Part shown: positions 1 to 7,154 of the stretch, one piece after another | Layout: every line of letters starts with the position of its first letter | How positions within the stretch are numbered: the stretch's first letter is position 1 | NCBI GenBank assembly: GCA_009779335.1 | Contig: WREM01000036.1 | Location: 1 to 8,368, forward strand | DNA: 8,368 bases | DNA from: Streptococcaceae bacterium | GTDB taxonomy: Bacteria > Bacillota > Bacilli > Lactobacillales > Streptococcaceae | Reading direction: 5' to 3' | Translations under genes and position numbers: made by a program | Notes under the pieces: model-generated | The model's input: the letters and a program-made list of their open reading frames with translations, nothing else | Told to the model about the DNA's origin: nothing | Database searches by the model: none

Positions 1-11
1 CAATCTTTCTA

Positions 12-605
12 ATGAAAAAAAGAATAAAAATACTTGTCAGTCTTGTAGGTCTGATCATCATTTATTGTTTGATTTGTTTAAGTTTAATTTGGCATGAGGC
101 TCTGGATAAATCAGCTCTGAATGGAAAAGTTGATACTATTCTTGTGCTTGGCAGTAAGGTGGATGGGAATAATCTAGCGGATTCTCATCCTGAAAAAGTA
201 ACACAGGAACGATTAGATACAGCACTTCTATTTGCTGAGAAGAATCCACAAGCAACCATTGTTGTATCAGGAGGTCAGGGGAGCGATGAAGCTCTGCCAG
301 AAGCAGATGGTATGGCAAAATATCTGATGGATAAAGGAATTTCAAGTCATAGAATCATTAAAGAAAACAAGTCTTTAGACACCTATGAAAACCTCAAAAA
401 TTCCAAGATACACCTGTCAGGTCAAACAATAATCATCACTAATGATTTTCATCTCTATCGTGCCTTATTGATTGCAAGAAAGATGGGATTGAATACCATC
501 AAAGGCTATCCAGCACCTACACAATATGATTCCCCGTTGGAATGGACGGGTTATTACGGACATGAAATACTGGGACTGACTCGAGCATTCATATTAGGAA
601 AATAA
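12..605 (+). CDS. YdcF/DUF218 family membrane-anchored protein
   Basis: This is a 197-residue DUF218 (YdcF/SanA-like) protein. A basic start and a hydrophobic stretch at about residues 6-27 form a signal anchor, so the rest should lie outside the membrane. The DUF218 fold is visible in order: strand TILVLGSK (42-49), QERLDTALLFAE (65-76), VVSGGQG (84-90), the acidic EADGMAKYL (97-105), SLDTYENLKNS (121-131) and TNDFHLYRAL (143-152) with conserved H147 and R150. The family is linked to envelope integrity and drug or lysis tolerance in other bacteria, but its reaction is not firmly known. The stop codon is 12 bases before the deacetylase gene, so the two are probably co-transcribed. The start is uncertain: the 11 bases before the ATG hold no ribosome site, and the frame stays open to the window edge. 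MKKRIK followed by the anchor nevertheless looks like a natural N-terminus. Confidence 0.85.
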   Translation: MKKRIKILVSLVGLIIIYCLICLSLIWHEALDKSALNGKVDTILVLGSKVDGNNLADSHPEKVTQERLDTALLFAEKNPQATIVVSGGQGSDEALPEADGMAKYLMDKGISSHRIIKENKSLDTYENLKNSKIHLSGQTIIITNDFHLYRALLIARKMGLNTIKGYPAPTQYDSPLEWTGYYGHEILGLTRAFILGK

Positions 606-617
606 GAAAGGAGCACT

Positions 618-1529
618 ATGCTAAAGCGAAGTGAAAAAGAAAATAAAAGCAAAAAACTTCCCGTAATTATGACTATCATTGCTCTTTTTCTGATTATTTT
701 ATTTGCTTTTCTTTTGAACTTAAAGGGGCAGTCAAATAAGAGTCAAACTCGTTCATCTTCTAGTGCTCATACTGTTAGTACGATAGCAAAGACTAGTTCT
801 AAACCAGTGGAGAAACCATGGTTGACTAGCAATGGACAAGTCAATCAACTGCCTATTCTTATGTTTCATTATGTCAATACTCAGATGCCTGATAGCAATA
901 CCATGACGCCTGAAATTTTTGAAAGTGATTTGAAGAGCTTGGTTGATCAAGGATATTACACAGTTAATTCAACGGAAGCTTTAAGAATACTCACGACAAA
1001 TGAAAAACCAAGTAATAAAATGATTTGGTTAACGTTTGATGATGGCTCTATTGATCTTTATACGACTGTTTTCCCTCTGCTCAAAAAATATCATCTTCAT
1101 GCAACAGCCATGATTGTTACAGGAAATTTAGCCAATGGCACGGTAACAGAAGCTCAAATCAAAGAAATGAAAGCCAGTGGTTTGATTGATTTTCAAAGCC
1201 ATACAGTGAGCCATATTGATTTATCTACGGCCGATGATGCAAGTGCCACCCTGCAACTTCAACAATCAAAAGTTTGGTTAGATCAGACCCTTCATCAGAA
1301 GACGTCGGTCATTTGCTATCCTGCCGGAAAATTCTCTGCTCAAACAGAGGAAATTGCAAAGAGTCTAGGCTATAAAATCGGTCTGCAAGAGGGAGATGCT
1401 ATTGCAGAAGGCAATTCTAATCTGTTTGAAATTCCACGTTTACGTATGTCATCAGGGACAAATGCACAACTTCTTATGCAGATGATCCAGCCTGCTGAAT
1501 CATATAATGTAAAAAATACAGCACCTTGA
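618..1529 (+). CDS. Membrane-anchored polysaccharide deacetylase (NodB-like)
   Basis: This is a 303-residue carbohydrate esterase 4 family protein that removes acetyl groups from an N-acetylated glycan, with peptidoglycan or an exopolysaccharide as the likely substrate. Residues 1-13 are basic, 14-35 form a transmembrane anchor with no lipoprotein cysteine, and 36-70 are a Ser/Thr/Lys-rich linker. The catalytic domain starts at LPILMFHYV (78-86), as in IcaB/PgaB-type enzymes. Motif 1 is LTFDDGS, with D141 as the presumed base and D142 as a metal ligand. Motif 2 is SHTVSH, with metal ligands H195 and H199. Motif 3 is CYPAGK (233-238), without the Arg of the classical RxPxG form. IPRLRM (272-277) matches the C-terminal conserved segment. 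A good GAAAGGAG ribosome site lies at 606-613, directly after the upstream stop. The substrate cannot be told from sequence alone. Confidence 0.9.
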   Translation: MLKRSEKENKSKKLPVIMTIIALFLIILFAFLLNLKGQSNKSQTRSSSSAHTVSTIAKTSSKPVEKPWLTSNGQVNQLPILMFHYVNTQMPDSNTMTPEIFESDLKSLVDQGYYTVNSTEALRILTTNEKPSNKMIWLTFDDGSIDLYTTVFPLLKKYHLHATAMIVTGNLANGTVTEAQIKEMKASGLIDFQSHTVSHIDLSTADDASATLQLQQSKVWLDQTLHQKTSVICYPAGKFSAQTEEIAKSLGYKIGLQEGDAIAEGNSNLFEIPRLRMSSGTNAQLLMQMIQPAESYNVKNTAP

Positions 1530-1535
1530 TACAAT

Positions 1536-1570
1536 AAAAAAATGAACTGCTTCAAGTTCATTTTATTTTT
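1536..1570. terminator. Bidirectional intrinsic terminator between convergent genes
   Basis: TGAACT (1543-1548) and AGTTCA (1555-1560) form a 6-bp stem around the loop GCTTCA. Four further A-T pairs extend it outward (1539-1542 with 1561-1564). A T run follows at 1561-1570 on the plus strand, and the A run at 1536-1542 is a T run on the minus strand. The hairpin can therefore stop both the deacetylase transcript and the convergent small gene, whose stop codon lies inside its right arm. The stem has only two G-C pairs. Confidence 0.7.
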
Positions 1571-1745
1571 CTGATGTGTTCTCTAATAGAGCTATTTTGC
1601 TGAATATAAGAACAAAGACGCCGAAGACGAGAGCTACAATACCCACTGCGATAGGATTATCAGGAACTCCTGCAAGAGCAGTCATGATATAACCTACGAC
1701 TTCACCAATAAACAAAGCCCAAAAAAGTGTGACAATTACTTTCAT
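1563..1745 (-). CDS. Small two-helix membrane protein, DUF2929/YjzD-like
   Basis: This is a 60-residue hydrophobic protein with two predicted membrane helices, at about residues 4-26 and 31-54. A short turn containing VPDNP joins them and a charged tail ENTSEK follows. The opening MKVIVTLFWALFIGEVVGYI resembles the DUF2929 (YjzD) family of small Firmicute membrane proteins, whose role is unknown. I treat it as real because it has an AAAAGG ribosome site 8-9 bases before its ATG, a clear promoter (TTGAAA-17-TATACT) on its strand, and a terminator at its end. It is convergent with the deacetylase gene and divergent from dnaE. The family assignment is from memory of the N-terminal pattern; a coding small membrane protein is more certain than the family name. 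Confidence 0.8.
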   Translation of the reverse strand: MKVIVTLFWALFIGEVVGYIMTALAGVPDNPIAVGIVALVFGVFVLIFSKIALLENTSEK

Positions 1746-1781
1746 AATAAATACCTTTTCTATCTAGGCGGTAAAATTTTC

Positions 1782-1810
1782 CCGTCATTTTCTATAAAAT
1801 CAAGTATAAT
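1782..1810 (+). promoter_or_regulatory. Probable dnaE promoter
   Basis: A perfect TATAAT lies at 1805-1810 with a poor -35 candidate CCGTCA at 1782-1787, 17 bases apart. Transcription would start near 1817 and give a leader of about 40 bases. The -10 shares bases with the opposed promoter of the small minus-strand gene. The weak -35 suggests modest strength or dependence on another factor. Confidence 0.55.
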
Positions 1811-1831
1811 ATAAATAAAGAATAATTTCAA
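1803..1831 (-). promoter_or_regulatory. Promoter of the DUF2929-like gene
   Basis: On the minus strand TTGAAA (plus positions 1826-1831) and TATACT (1803-1808) are separated by exactly 17 bases, each matching the sigma-A consensus at five of six positions. The start site would be near 1796, leaving a leader of about 50 bases. The element lies over the dnaE -10 and initial transcribed region. Confidence 0.6.
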
Positions 1832-1843
1832 ATAAAAACAGAT

Positions 1844-1850
1844 AGGAGGA
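1844..1850 (+). promoter_or_regulatory. dnaE ribosome binding site fixing the GTG start
   Basis: AGGAGGA lies 7 bases before the GTG at 1858. This near-perfect site supports the non-ATG start. The resulting N-terminus, [15 protein letters not shown], aligns with the usual start of DnaE proteins. Confidence 0.85.
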
Positions 1851-1857
1851 AGTCACT

Positions 1858-4800
1858 GTGTTCGTTCAAATAAATACTAAAACAGAATATAGTTTTTTAG
1901 ATAGTGTGGTTCGCATAGATGACTATCTTTCTACAGCAGAGCACATGGGTTATAAGCAATTAGGGATTTGTGACCACTATAATCTCCATGCTGCGTATCG
2001 ATTTGCACAAAAAGCCTATAAAAAAGGCATTCAACCTATTCTTGCTATTGAATTGCCTTTTCAGGTTGAGGGATTACCTATTTCTATCAGCTTTATCGCT
2101 AAAAATGCAAAAGGTTATAAGAATCTGCTTTCTATCTCTTCCTACTACAATTACGGACGACATCAGCTTTCTGATATTGAGAATTTCCTGTCCGATCTTG
2201 CTTTAGTTATTCCTGAAGCTTATGGAGACTTATCTGCCCTGTCAAATATTCAGGCAGAAATCTATGTAGGGGTGACACCACAGAGTCGTTTAGGAGAAAA
2301 ATACATCTTTCCTTTATTGCCTTTTCCATCTGTCCGTTATCTGCGTTCGGATGATTCTTCAGTTTTGGGTGTGTTGCAAGCTGTGCGTGAAGGGTCCAAA
2401 TATGATGAAAGTCTCATGGTTGAAAAATCAGAGCTTCTTCAACGTCCAGAGATTTATGAGCAGTTCTTCCGAGAAAAATTCCCACAATCATTAGTCAACC
2501 TAGAGCAATTAGTATCACAGATTACTTATGACTTTGAAGAAGAATTAGAACTTCCGAAATTCGACAAAAATCAAGAAGCCTCACAAGTCTTGAGAAAGAC
2601 AGCTGAAAATGGTTTGAAAACTCTTGATTTAACAGATTTAACCTATAAAGAAAGACTGAATCAAGAATTATCTGTTATTCACGCCATGGGATTTGACGAT
2701 TATTTCCTCATTGTCGGAGATTTACTTACCTATGCGAAGAAACATGATATTTATTGTGGAATGGGGCGTGGATCAGCAGCAGGGTCACTTGTTGCTTATG
2801 CTCTTGGAATTACACAGGTCGATCCTGTAGCCAACAATCTTATTTTTGAACGTTTCTTAAATATGGAACGTGTGGCAATGCCCGATATAGATATAGATAT
2901 GCCCGATGATCGTCGTGGGGAACTACTCTCCTATATGAAAAATCGTTATGGTTCTGAGCACGTGGCACAAATTGTTACTTTTTCCACACTTGCTAAACGT
3001 CAGTCTTTGCGAGATGTTGGAAAAGCTTATGGATTATCTGAAGTTGAACTTTCTAATCTCACTCGTATGTTGGCTTATCGCTTTGGAACATTAGCCGATG
3101 AATACGAAGGGAATCCCAAATTCAAAGCCGAATTATTGAAAAATTCTAAACTTCAACACATCTATGAAGTTGCCCGCAGGATTGAAGGGATGCCTAGACA
3201 GACGTCAACTCATGCCTCAGGTGTAGTCTTGGCAGAAAACTCACTGATCAATTATACAGCCCTCAAACCTTCAGATGATTTGGCATTAACCCAATATGAA
3301 GCTCCTGATGTCGAAGCGATTGGACTCTTAAAGATTGATTTTCTTGGTCTAAGAAATCTTAGTCTTATTGCTCGCATGATTGAATCTGTTGAGAAAAAAC
3401 AAGGTATAAAAATCAATCCTTTAGAAATCAACCTTGAAGATGAACAAACATTGGAACTTTTCCGTCAAGGAAATACACTAGGGATTTTCCAATTTGAAAA
3501 TCCTCAGATGAGACGTTTCTTACGCAATCTTGCTCCTACAAGATTTGATGATATTGTGGATGCTACCTCTATCTTTAGACCCGGACCCAGTCAATTTATT
3601 CCACAGTTTGTGGCTAGGCGACATGGGAAAGAAGAAGTACAAGTGGTAGACGCCTCTATTGCTGATATACTTGCCCCGACTTATGGCATCATGATTTATC
3701 AGGAACAAATCATGCAAGTGGCTCAGCGTTTTGCGGGATTTTCTCTAGGTAAGGCAGATTTGTTACGGCGTGCAATTTCTAAGAAAAAGGGGAATGAATT
3801 TGAAAAATTAAGAGCAGATTTCCTGGAAGGTGCAGTTTCTCAAGGTCATAGTAAAGAAAAAGCACAAGAAATTTATGATTTGATTGAACGCTTTGCCAAC
3901 TATGGTTTCAACCGCTCTCATGCTTACGCTTATGCAGCCTTAGCCTTTCAAATTGCCTATTTCAAGGCCAATTATCCTGCGGGATTCTATGAAGTTCAGC
4001 TCAAAGATCGTAAGCGGGAGACCATGATTTTAGATGCCATTGATAATGGATTTATTGTTGAGAGACCATCTATCAATGCTATGCCCTATCATGATAAATT
4101 ATCAGATGGAAAAATATTCTTAGGATTGGCTCATGTCTCAAAAGTACCAAGAGATATGGCTTTCTGGATAGTGGATAATCGCCCTTTTGCCGATTTATCT
4201 GATCTGATTAAGAGGTTACCCGAGCATTTTCAACGGGAAGAATATCTTAACCCTTTGATAGAATCAGGTGTTTTTGATGCTATGGATGACAATCGTAAGA
4301 AGCTTGCAGACAATCTGGCTCGTCTGATTGAATATCATCAGACCCTGCAATTAGACCTGTTTGGTAACATGGCTTTACAATTTTCTTATCAGAATACAGA
4401 AGATTATAATCTTTCAGAGAAATATATCTTTGAGAAAGAAAATTTAGGTATTGGGGTAACACCTCATCCCTTGCAACACTTAGCCAAAAAATTATCAAGC
4501 AATTTTACTCCTTTGGAAGATTTAGAGAAAAACAAGCGTCAAACTATTTTAGTAGAATTGTTGTACATAAGGACACATAGAGCTAAGACAGGAACTATGG
4601 CATTTTTGACGGTATCAGACAGTCGTCAGAATTTTGATGTGACAATCTTCCCTGAACAATATCGTCAGCTATCCTCTTTGCTTGAAAAAGGAAACTATTA
4701 CTTAATGACAGGTAAGGTCAGTGAGCGTAATGATGAGTTACAAATGATTGCGGACAAGATGAGCTTAGTTGAAGAGACAGAGAAAAAGCTATGGCTCAAC

Positions 4801-4983
4801 CTTGAAAATAACAATTACAATCAGAAAATTTCTCAGATTCTTAAAGACTATCCGGGATCGATACAAGTCATCTTGCATGACACGACTCAGAAAACGACAC
4901 AACAGACCTCGGTCTATGTGGAAGAAAGCGAACAATTAATTGAACGCTTGCAGGGTTATGTATTAGATGCTATATATAAGTAG
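1858..4983 (+). CDS. dnaE: DNA polymerase III alpha subunit DnaE (Firmicute type)
   Basis: This is a 1041-residue replicative polymerase. In Firmicutes, DnaE works beside PolC and extends RNA primers, mainly on the lagging strand. The N-terminal PHP domain covers roughly residues 1-200 and is degenerate: the usual HxH is N6-T7-K8, the DVHYL segment reads S158-V-R160-Y-L, and only D39-H40 and E65 recall the metal site. The family-C polymerase core follows, with GRGSAAGS (303-310), the catalytic pair in [10 protein letters not shown] (D345 and D347), and the third acid D494 in [21 protein letters not shown] lies in the fingers region. The stretch with [13 protein letters not shown] leads to the helix-hairpin-helix part. 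A C-terminal OB fold occupies about 890-975 ([16 protein letters not shown]). No exonuclease domain is inserted, unlike PolC. Translation starts at GTG. pyrH begins 67 bases later with no clear terminator between, so readthrough is likely. Confidence 0.96.
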   Translation: MFVQINTKTEYSFLDSVVRIDDYLSTAEHMGYKQLGICDHYNLHAAYRFAQKAYKKGIQPILAIELPFQVEGLPISISFIAKNAKGYKNLLSISSYYNYGRHQLSDIENFLSDLALVIPEAYGDLSALSNIQAEIYVGVTPQSRLGEKYIFPLLPFPSVRYLRSDDSSVLGVLQAVREGSKYDESLMVEKSELLQRPEIYEQFFREKFPQSLVNLEQLVSQITYDFEEELELPKFDKNQEASQVLRKTAENGLKTLDLTDLTYKERLNQELSVIHAMGFDDYFLIVGDLLTYAKKHDIYCGMGRGSAAGSLVAYALGITQVDPVANNLIFERFLNMERVAMPDIDIDMPDDRRGELLSYMKNRYGSEHVAQIVTFSTLAKRQSLRDVGKAYGLSEVELSNLTRMLAYRFGTLADEYEGNPKFKAELLKNSKLQHIYEVARRIEGMPRQTSTHASGVVLAENSLINYTALKPSDDLALTQYEAPDVEAIGLLKIDFLGLRNLSLIARMIESVEKKQGIKINPLEINLEDEQTLELFRQGNTLGIFQFENPQMRRFLRNLAPTRFDDIVDATSIFRPGPSQFIPQFVARRHGKEEVQVVDASIADILAPTYGIMIYQEQIMQVAQRFAGFSLGKADLLRRAISKKKGNEFEKLRADFLEGAVSQGHSKEKAQEIYDLIERFANYGFNRSHAYAYAALAFQIAYFKANYPAGFYEVQLKDRKRETMILDAIDNGFIVERPSINAMPYHDKLSDGKIFLGLAHVSKVPRDMAFWIVDNRPFADLSDLIKRLPEHFQREEYLNPLIESGVFDAMDDNRKKLADNLARLIEYHQTLQLDLFGNMALQFSYQNTEDYNLSEKYIFEKENLGIGVTPHPLQHLAKKLSSNFTPLEDLEKNKRQTILVELLYIRTHRAKTGTMAFLTVSDSRQNFDVTIFPEQYRQLSSLLEKGNYYLMTGKVSERNDELQMIADKMSLVEETEKKLWLNLENNNYNQKISQILKDYPGSIQVILHDTTQKTTQQTSVYVEESEQLIERLQGYVLDAIYK

Positions 4984-4987
4984 TGCA

Positions 4988-5017
4988 TTGACCAAATGTT
5001 TATGATTATGATAGAAT
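4988..5017 (+). promoter_or_regulatory. pyrH-frr promoter
   Basis: TTGACC (4988-4993) and TAGAAT (5012-5017) are separated by 18 bases, with a TG at 5009-5010 making an extended -10. It begins four bases after the dnaE stop. Transcription should start near 5024, so pyrH and frr can be expressed independently of dnaE. Confidence 0.7.
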
Positions 5018-5050
5018 GAATAAGAAATCTAGGAAAAAGAGGAGAGTGAA

Positions 5051-5767
5051 ATGGCTGATATGAAATATAAACGTGTACTCTTGAAACTATCAGGAGAAGC
5101 ACTTGCAGGAGAAAAAGGATTCGGCTTTGATCCTGAGACAGTCAAGGCATTAGCCAAAGAACTCAAGGAAGTTCATGATTTAGGTGCTGAAATTGCCATT
5201 GTCTGCGGAGGTGGAAATGTCTGGCGTGGAATCACTGGTGAAAAAGGAGGAATGGAAAGAGCCCAAGCAGACTACATGGGAATGCTAGCGACTATTCAAA
5301 ATGGATTGTTTGTCCAATCTGCCCTTGAAAATGCAGGGGTAGATACTCGTGTCATGACAGCTATCGAAATGAAAGCTGTTGCCGAACCTTATATCCGCCG
5401 TCGTGCTGAACGTCATCTGGAAAAAGGACGTATCGTTATTTTTGCAGGTGGTACAGGTTCACCTTATTTCTCTACAGATACGACGTCCGCTCTGCGTGCT
5501 GCTGAAATCAATGCAGACGTCATTCTTATGGCAAAAAACGGGGTTGATGGGGTGTATAGTGCAGATCCAAAAATCGATGAAACAGCAACAAAATTTGACA
5601 AGCTCTCACATATGGATGTCATTACTCAGGGGCTTCATGTTATGGATTCTACAGCATCAACCATGTCTATGGACAATGAAATCCCACTTGTTGTCTTTAA
5701 TATGAATGAAACAGGAAATATTAAAAAAGTAGTCCTTGGAGAAAATATAGGAACGACTGTTAAATAA
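5051..5767 (+). CDS. pyrH: UMP kinase (uridylate kinase)
   Basis: This 238-residue cytoplasmic enzyme phosphorylates UMP to UDP with ATP, the step that commits UMP to UTP and CTP synthesis. Bacterial UMP kinases belong to the amino-acid kinase family and act as hexamers, usually with UTP inhibition and often GTP activation. Family signatures are visible: KLSGEAL (12-18) at the phosphate site, GGGNVWRG (53-60), ADYMGMLAT (73-81), [14 protein letters not shown] (131-144) with the UMP-binding region, and [13 protein letters not shown] (161-173). Length is normal for the family. GAGGAG at 5039-5044 lies 6 bases before the chosen ATG; the next ATG at 5060 is too far from it. The gene has its own promoter and is 17 bases from frr, a linkage widely conserved in bacteria. 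Confidence 0.97.
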   Translation: MADMKYKRVLLKLSGEALAGEKGFGFDPETVKALAKELKEVHDLGAEIAIVCGGGNVWRGITGEKGGMERAQADYMGMLATIQNGLFVQSALENAGVDTRVMTAIEMKAVAEPYIRRRAERHLEKGRIVIFAGGTGSPYFSTDTTSALRAAEINADVILMAKNGVDGVYSADPKIDETATKFDKLSHMDVITQGLHVMDSTASTMSMDNEIPLVVFNMNETGNIKKVVLGENIGTTVK

Positions 5768-5784
5768 ATAGATAGGAAAAATAA

Positions 5785-6342
5785 ATGTCACAAGAAATTA
5801 TTACAAAAGCTCAAGAACGCATGAACAATTCACTTGATAATCTCCAACGTGAGTTAGGAAGTATCCGTGCAGGACGTGCCAACGCAAGCCTACTGGATCG
5901 AATTCAAGTAGAATATTATGGAGCCATGACGCCACTTAACCAACTGGCTTCTATTACAATTCCAGAAGCTCGTGTGCTTCAAGTTACACCATTTGATAAA
6001 ACAGTCCTTCCCGAGATTGAATCATCAATCAATGCCAGTGACTTGGGAATCAATCCAGCCAATGATGGAAATGTCATTCGATTGGTTATTCCGATGTTGA
6101 CAGAAGAACGCCGTAAAGAATTGGTTAAAGAGATGGGGAAAGTTATTGAATCAGCCAAAGTTGCCGTTCGTAATATCCGTCGTGATGCCATTGATGAAGT
6201 GAAGAAACTTGAAAAATCAAAAGAAATCACAGAAGATGAACGCAAAGATTTAGAAAATCAAGTGCAAAAAGCAACAGATGATGCTGTTAAAGAAGCTGAT
6301 AATAAAGCAGCAGAAAAAGAAAAAGAATTGATGGACGTATAA
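5785..6342 (+). CDS. frr: Ribosome recycling factor
   Basis: This 185-residue protein works with EF-G to split the post-termination ribosome and free it for another round. It has the typical length and pattern: an N-terminal helix, [20 protein letters not shown] (13-32), ending in the conserved SIRAGRA; then [14 protein letters not shown] (44-57), the central beta domain with TPFDKT (68-73), and [16 protein letters not shown] (101-116). The C-terminal half is long charged helices (about 105-185) that form two of the three helices of the coiled bundle. The ribosome site, TAGGAAA at 5773-5779, is weak compared with neighbouring genes. The gene lies 17 bases after pyrH, suggesting a shared transcript and possibly translational coupling. 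The stop codon is inside the following terminator hairpin. Confidence 0.97.
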   Translation: MSQEIITKAQERMNNSLDNLQRELGSIRAGRANASLLDRIQVEYYGAMTPLNQLASITIPEARVLQVTPFDKTVLPEIESSINASDLGINPANDGNVIRLVIPMLTEERRKELVKEMGKVIESAKVAVRNIRRDAIDEVKKLEKSKEITEDERKDLENQVQKATDDAVKEADNKAAEKEKELMDV

Positions 6343-6366
6343 AAAAGCAATCGCTTTTTTTATTTT
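6341..6366 (+). terminator. Intrinsic terminator after frr
   Basis: AAAAAAGC (6341-6348) pairs with GCTTTTTT (6353-6360) around the loop AATC, followed by T-rich sequence to 6366. The left arm includes the last two bases of the frr stop codon. Only two pairs are G-C, so some readthrough into rlmB is plausible. Confidence 0.65.
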
Positions 6367-6398
6367 AGCTTTTGAATAGAGTAAAAAGTAAATTGCTT

Positions 6399-6407
6399 TG
6401 ATATAAT
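6399..6407 (+). promoter_or_regulatory. Extended -10 promoter of rlmB-degV
   Basis: TGATATAAT at 6399-6407 is a perfect extended -10 box. No good -35 is present: TAGAGT at 6377-6382 is three of six with a 19-base spacer, and GAGTAA sits at the ideal distance. The predicted start of transcription (about 6412-6416) coincides with the rlmB ATG at 6415. Confidence 0.6.
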
Positions 6408-6414
6408 AAAAGAT

Positions 6415-7143
6415 ATGGAAAATACAGATGTCATTTATGGACTGCACGCTGTAAGAGAAGCGATTGAATCAGATACAGTCAATAAATTATATATACAAGA
6501 AGACTTGCGTGGCAAGAATGTAGATCAAATCAAAGACTTGGCAGGTCAGAAAAAGGTGCCTCTTTCATGGTTGTCAAAAACAGAATTAAACAAACTTTCT
6601 GAAAATGGTGTGCATCAAGGATTTCTAGCCCGTGTATCACAATTCGCCTATACAGAATTAGAAGAGGTTTTAGATCAATTAAAAGAAAAGGAATCAGCTA
6701 CACTCATAATTTTAGATGAGCTGACTGATCCACATAATCTGGGTTCTATTGCCCGTACTGCGGATGCTACTGGGGTAGATGCCATCATCATTCCTAAACA
6801 TCGTTCAGTTGGTATCACCCCTGTTGCTGTTAAGGCAAGTACAGGAGCTTTACAGCACATTCCTATTGTACGAATGACTAATTTATCTCAGAGTTTAGAT
6901 AAATTGAAGGCTTCTAATTTTTGGATATTTGGTACAGACATGAATGGCACAATGTATAATGAATGGAATACATCTGGAAAGGTAGCCTTAATCATTGGAA
7001 ATGAAGGGAAAGGTATTGGGCAAAAACTCAAAGAACAGGTAGATGAGATGATAACCATTCCAATGGTAGGTCATGTTCAAAGTCTTAATGCGAGCGTTGC
7101 AGCAAGTATCTTAATGTATGAAGTTTTTAGAAATAAAAAATAG
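6415..7143 (+). CDS. rlmB: 23S rRNA 2'-O-methyltransferase, TrmH/SpoU family (RlmB-like)
   Basis: This 242-residue SpoU-class knotted methyltransferase transfers a methyl group from S-adenosylmethionine to a ribose 2'-OH. RlmB modifies a guanosine in the peptidyl-transferase region of 23S rRNA. An N-terminal substrate-binding domain (about 1-75) begins with VIYGLHAVREAI and includes GVHQGFLARV (65-74). The SPOUT domain carries motif 1, DPHNLGSIARTADATG (105-120), with N108 and R114; motif 2, ALIIGNEGKGIG (191-202), with E197; and motif 3, IPMVGHVQSLNASVAASI (215-232), with S223 and N225. The start is supported by family alignment and by the absence of another early Met. Unusually, no ribosome site precedes it and a -10 box ends 7 bases upstream. 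degV follows after 11 bases. The exact target nucleotide is inferred from family, and some relatives are annotated only as TrmH-like. Confidence 0.9.
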   Translation: MENTDVIYGLHAVREAIESDTVNKLYIQEDLRGKNVDQIKDLAGQKKVPLSWLSKTELNKLSENGVHQGFLARVSQFAYTELEEVLDQLKEKESATLIILDELTDPHNLGSIARTADATGVDAIIIPKHRSVGITPVAVKASTGALQHIPIVRMTNLSQSLDKLKASNFWIFGTDMNGTMYNEWNTSGKVALIIGNEGKGIGQKLKEQVDEMITIPMVGHVQSLNASVAASILMYEVFRNKK

Positions 7144-7154
7144 AGGAAATAACG

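Noticed and set aside
1970..2206. 78-codon plus-strand frame within dnaE
   Set aside because: It is in a different frame inside the PHP region of dnaE with no initiation signals.
2881..2910. Short tandem GATATA repeat
   Set aside because: It encodes the catalytic DIDID segment of DnaE, so protein constraint explains it.
4984..5050. Possible terminator between dnaE and pyrH
   Set aside because: Only a 4-bp CATT/AATG pairing could be found and there is no T run. The gap is explained by a promoter and a ribosome site.
5379..5705. 108-codon open frame on the plus strand inside pyrH
   Set aside because: It lies wholly inside the well-supported pyrH gene in another frame, has no ribosome site, and its translation shows no recognisable pattern.
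5979..6245. 88-codon open frame antisense to frr
   Set aside because: Its Ser/Arg-rich translation is what the reverse strand of a Lys/Glu/Asp-rich gene gives. No promoter or ribosome site was seen.
6250..6447. 65-codon minus-strand frame across the frr-rlmB gap
   Set aside because: It is rich in Phe, Ile and Tyr because it reads AT-rich DNA and the terminator backwards. It overlaps the ends of two certain genes.
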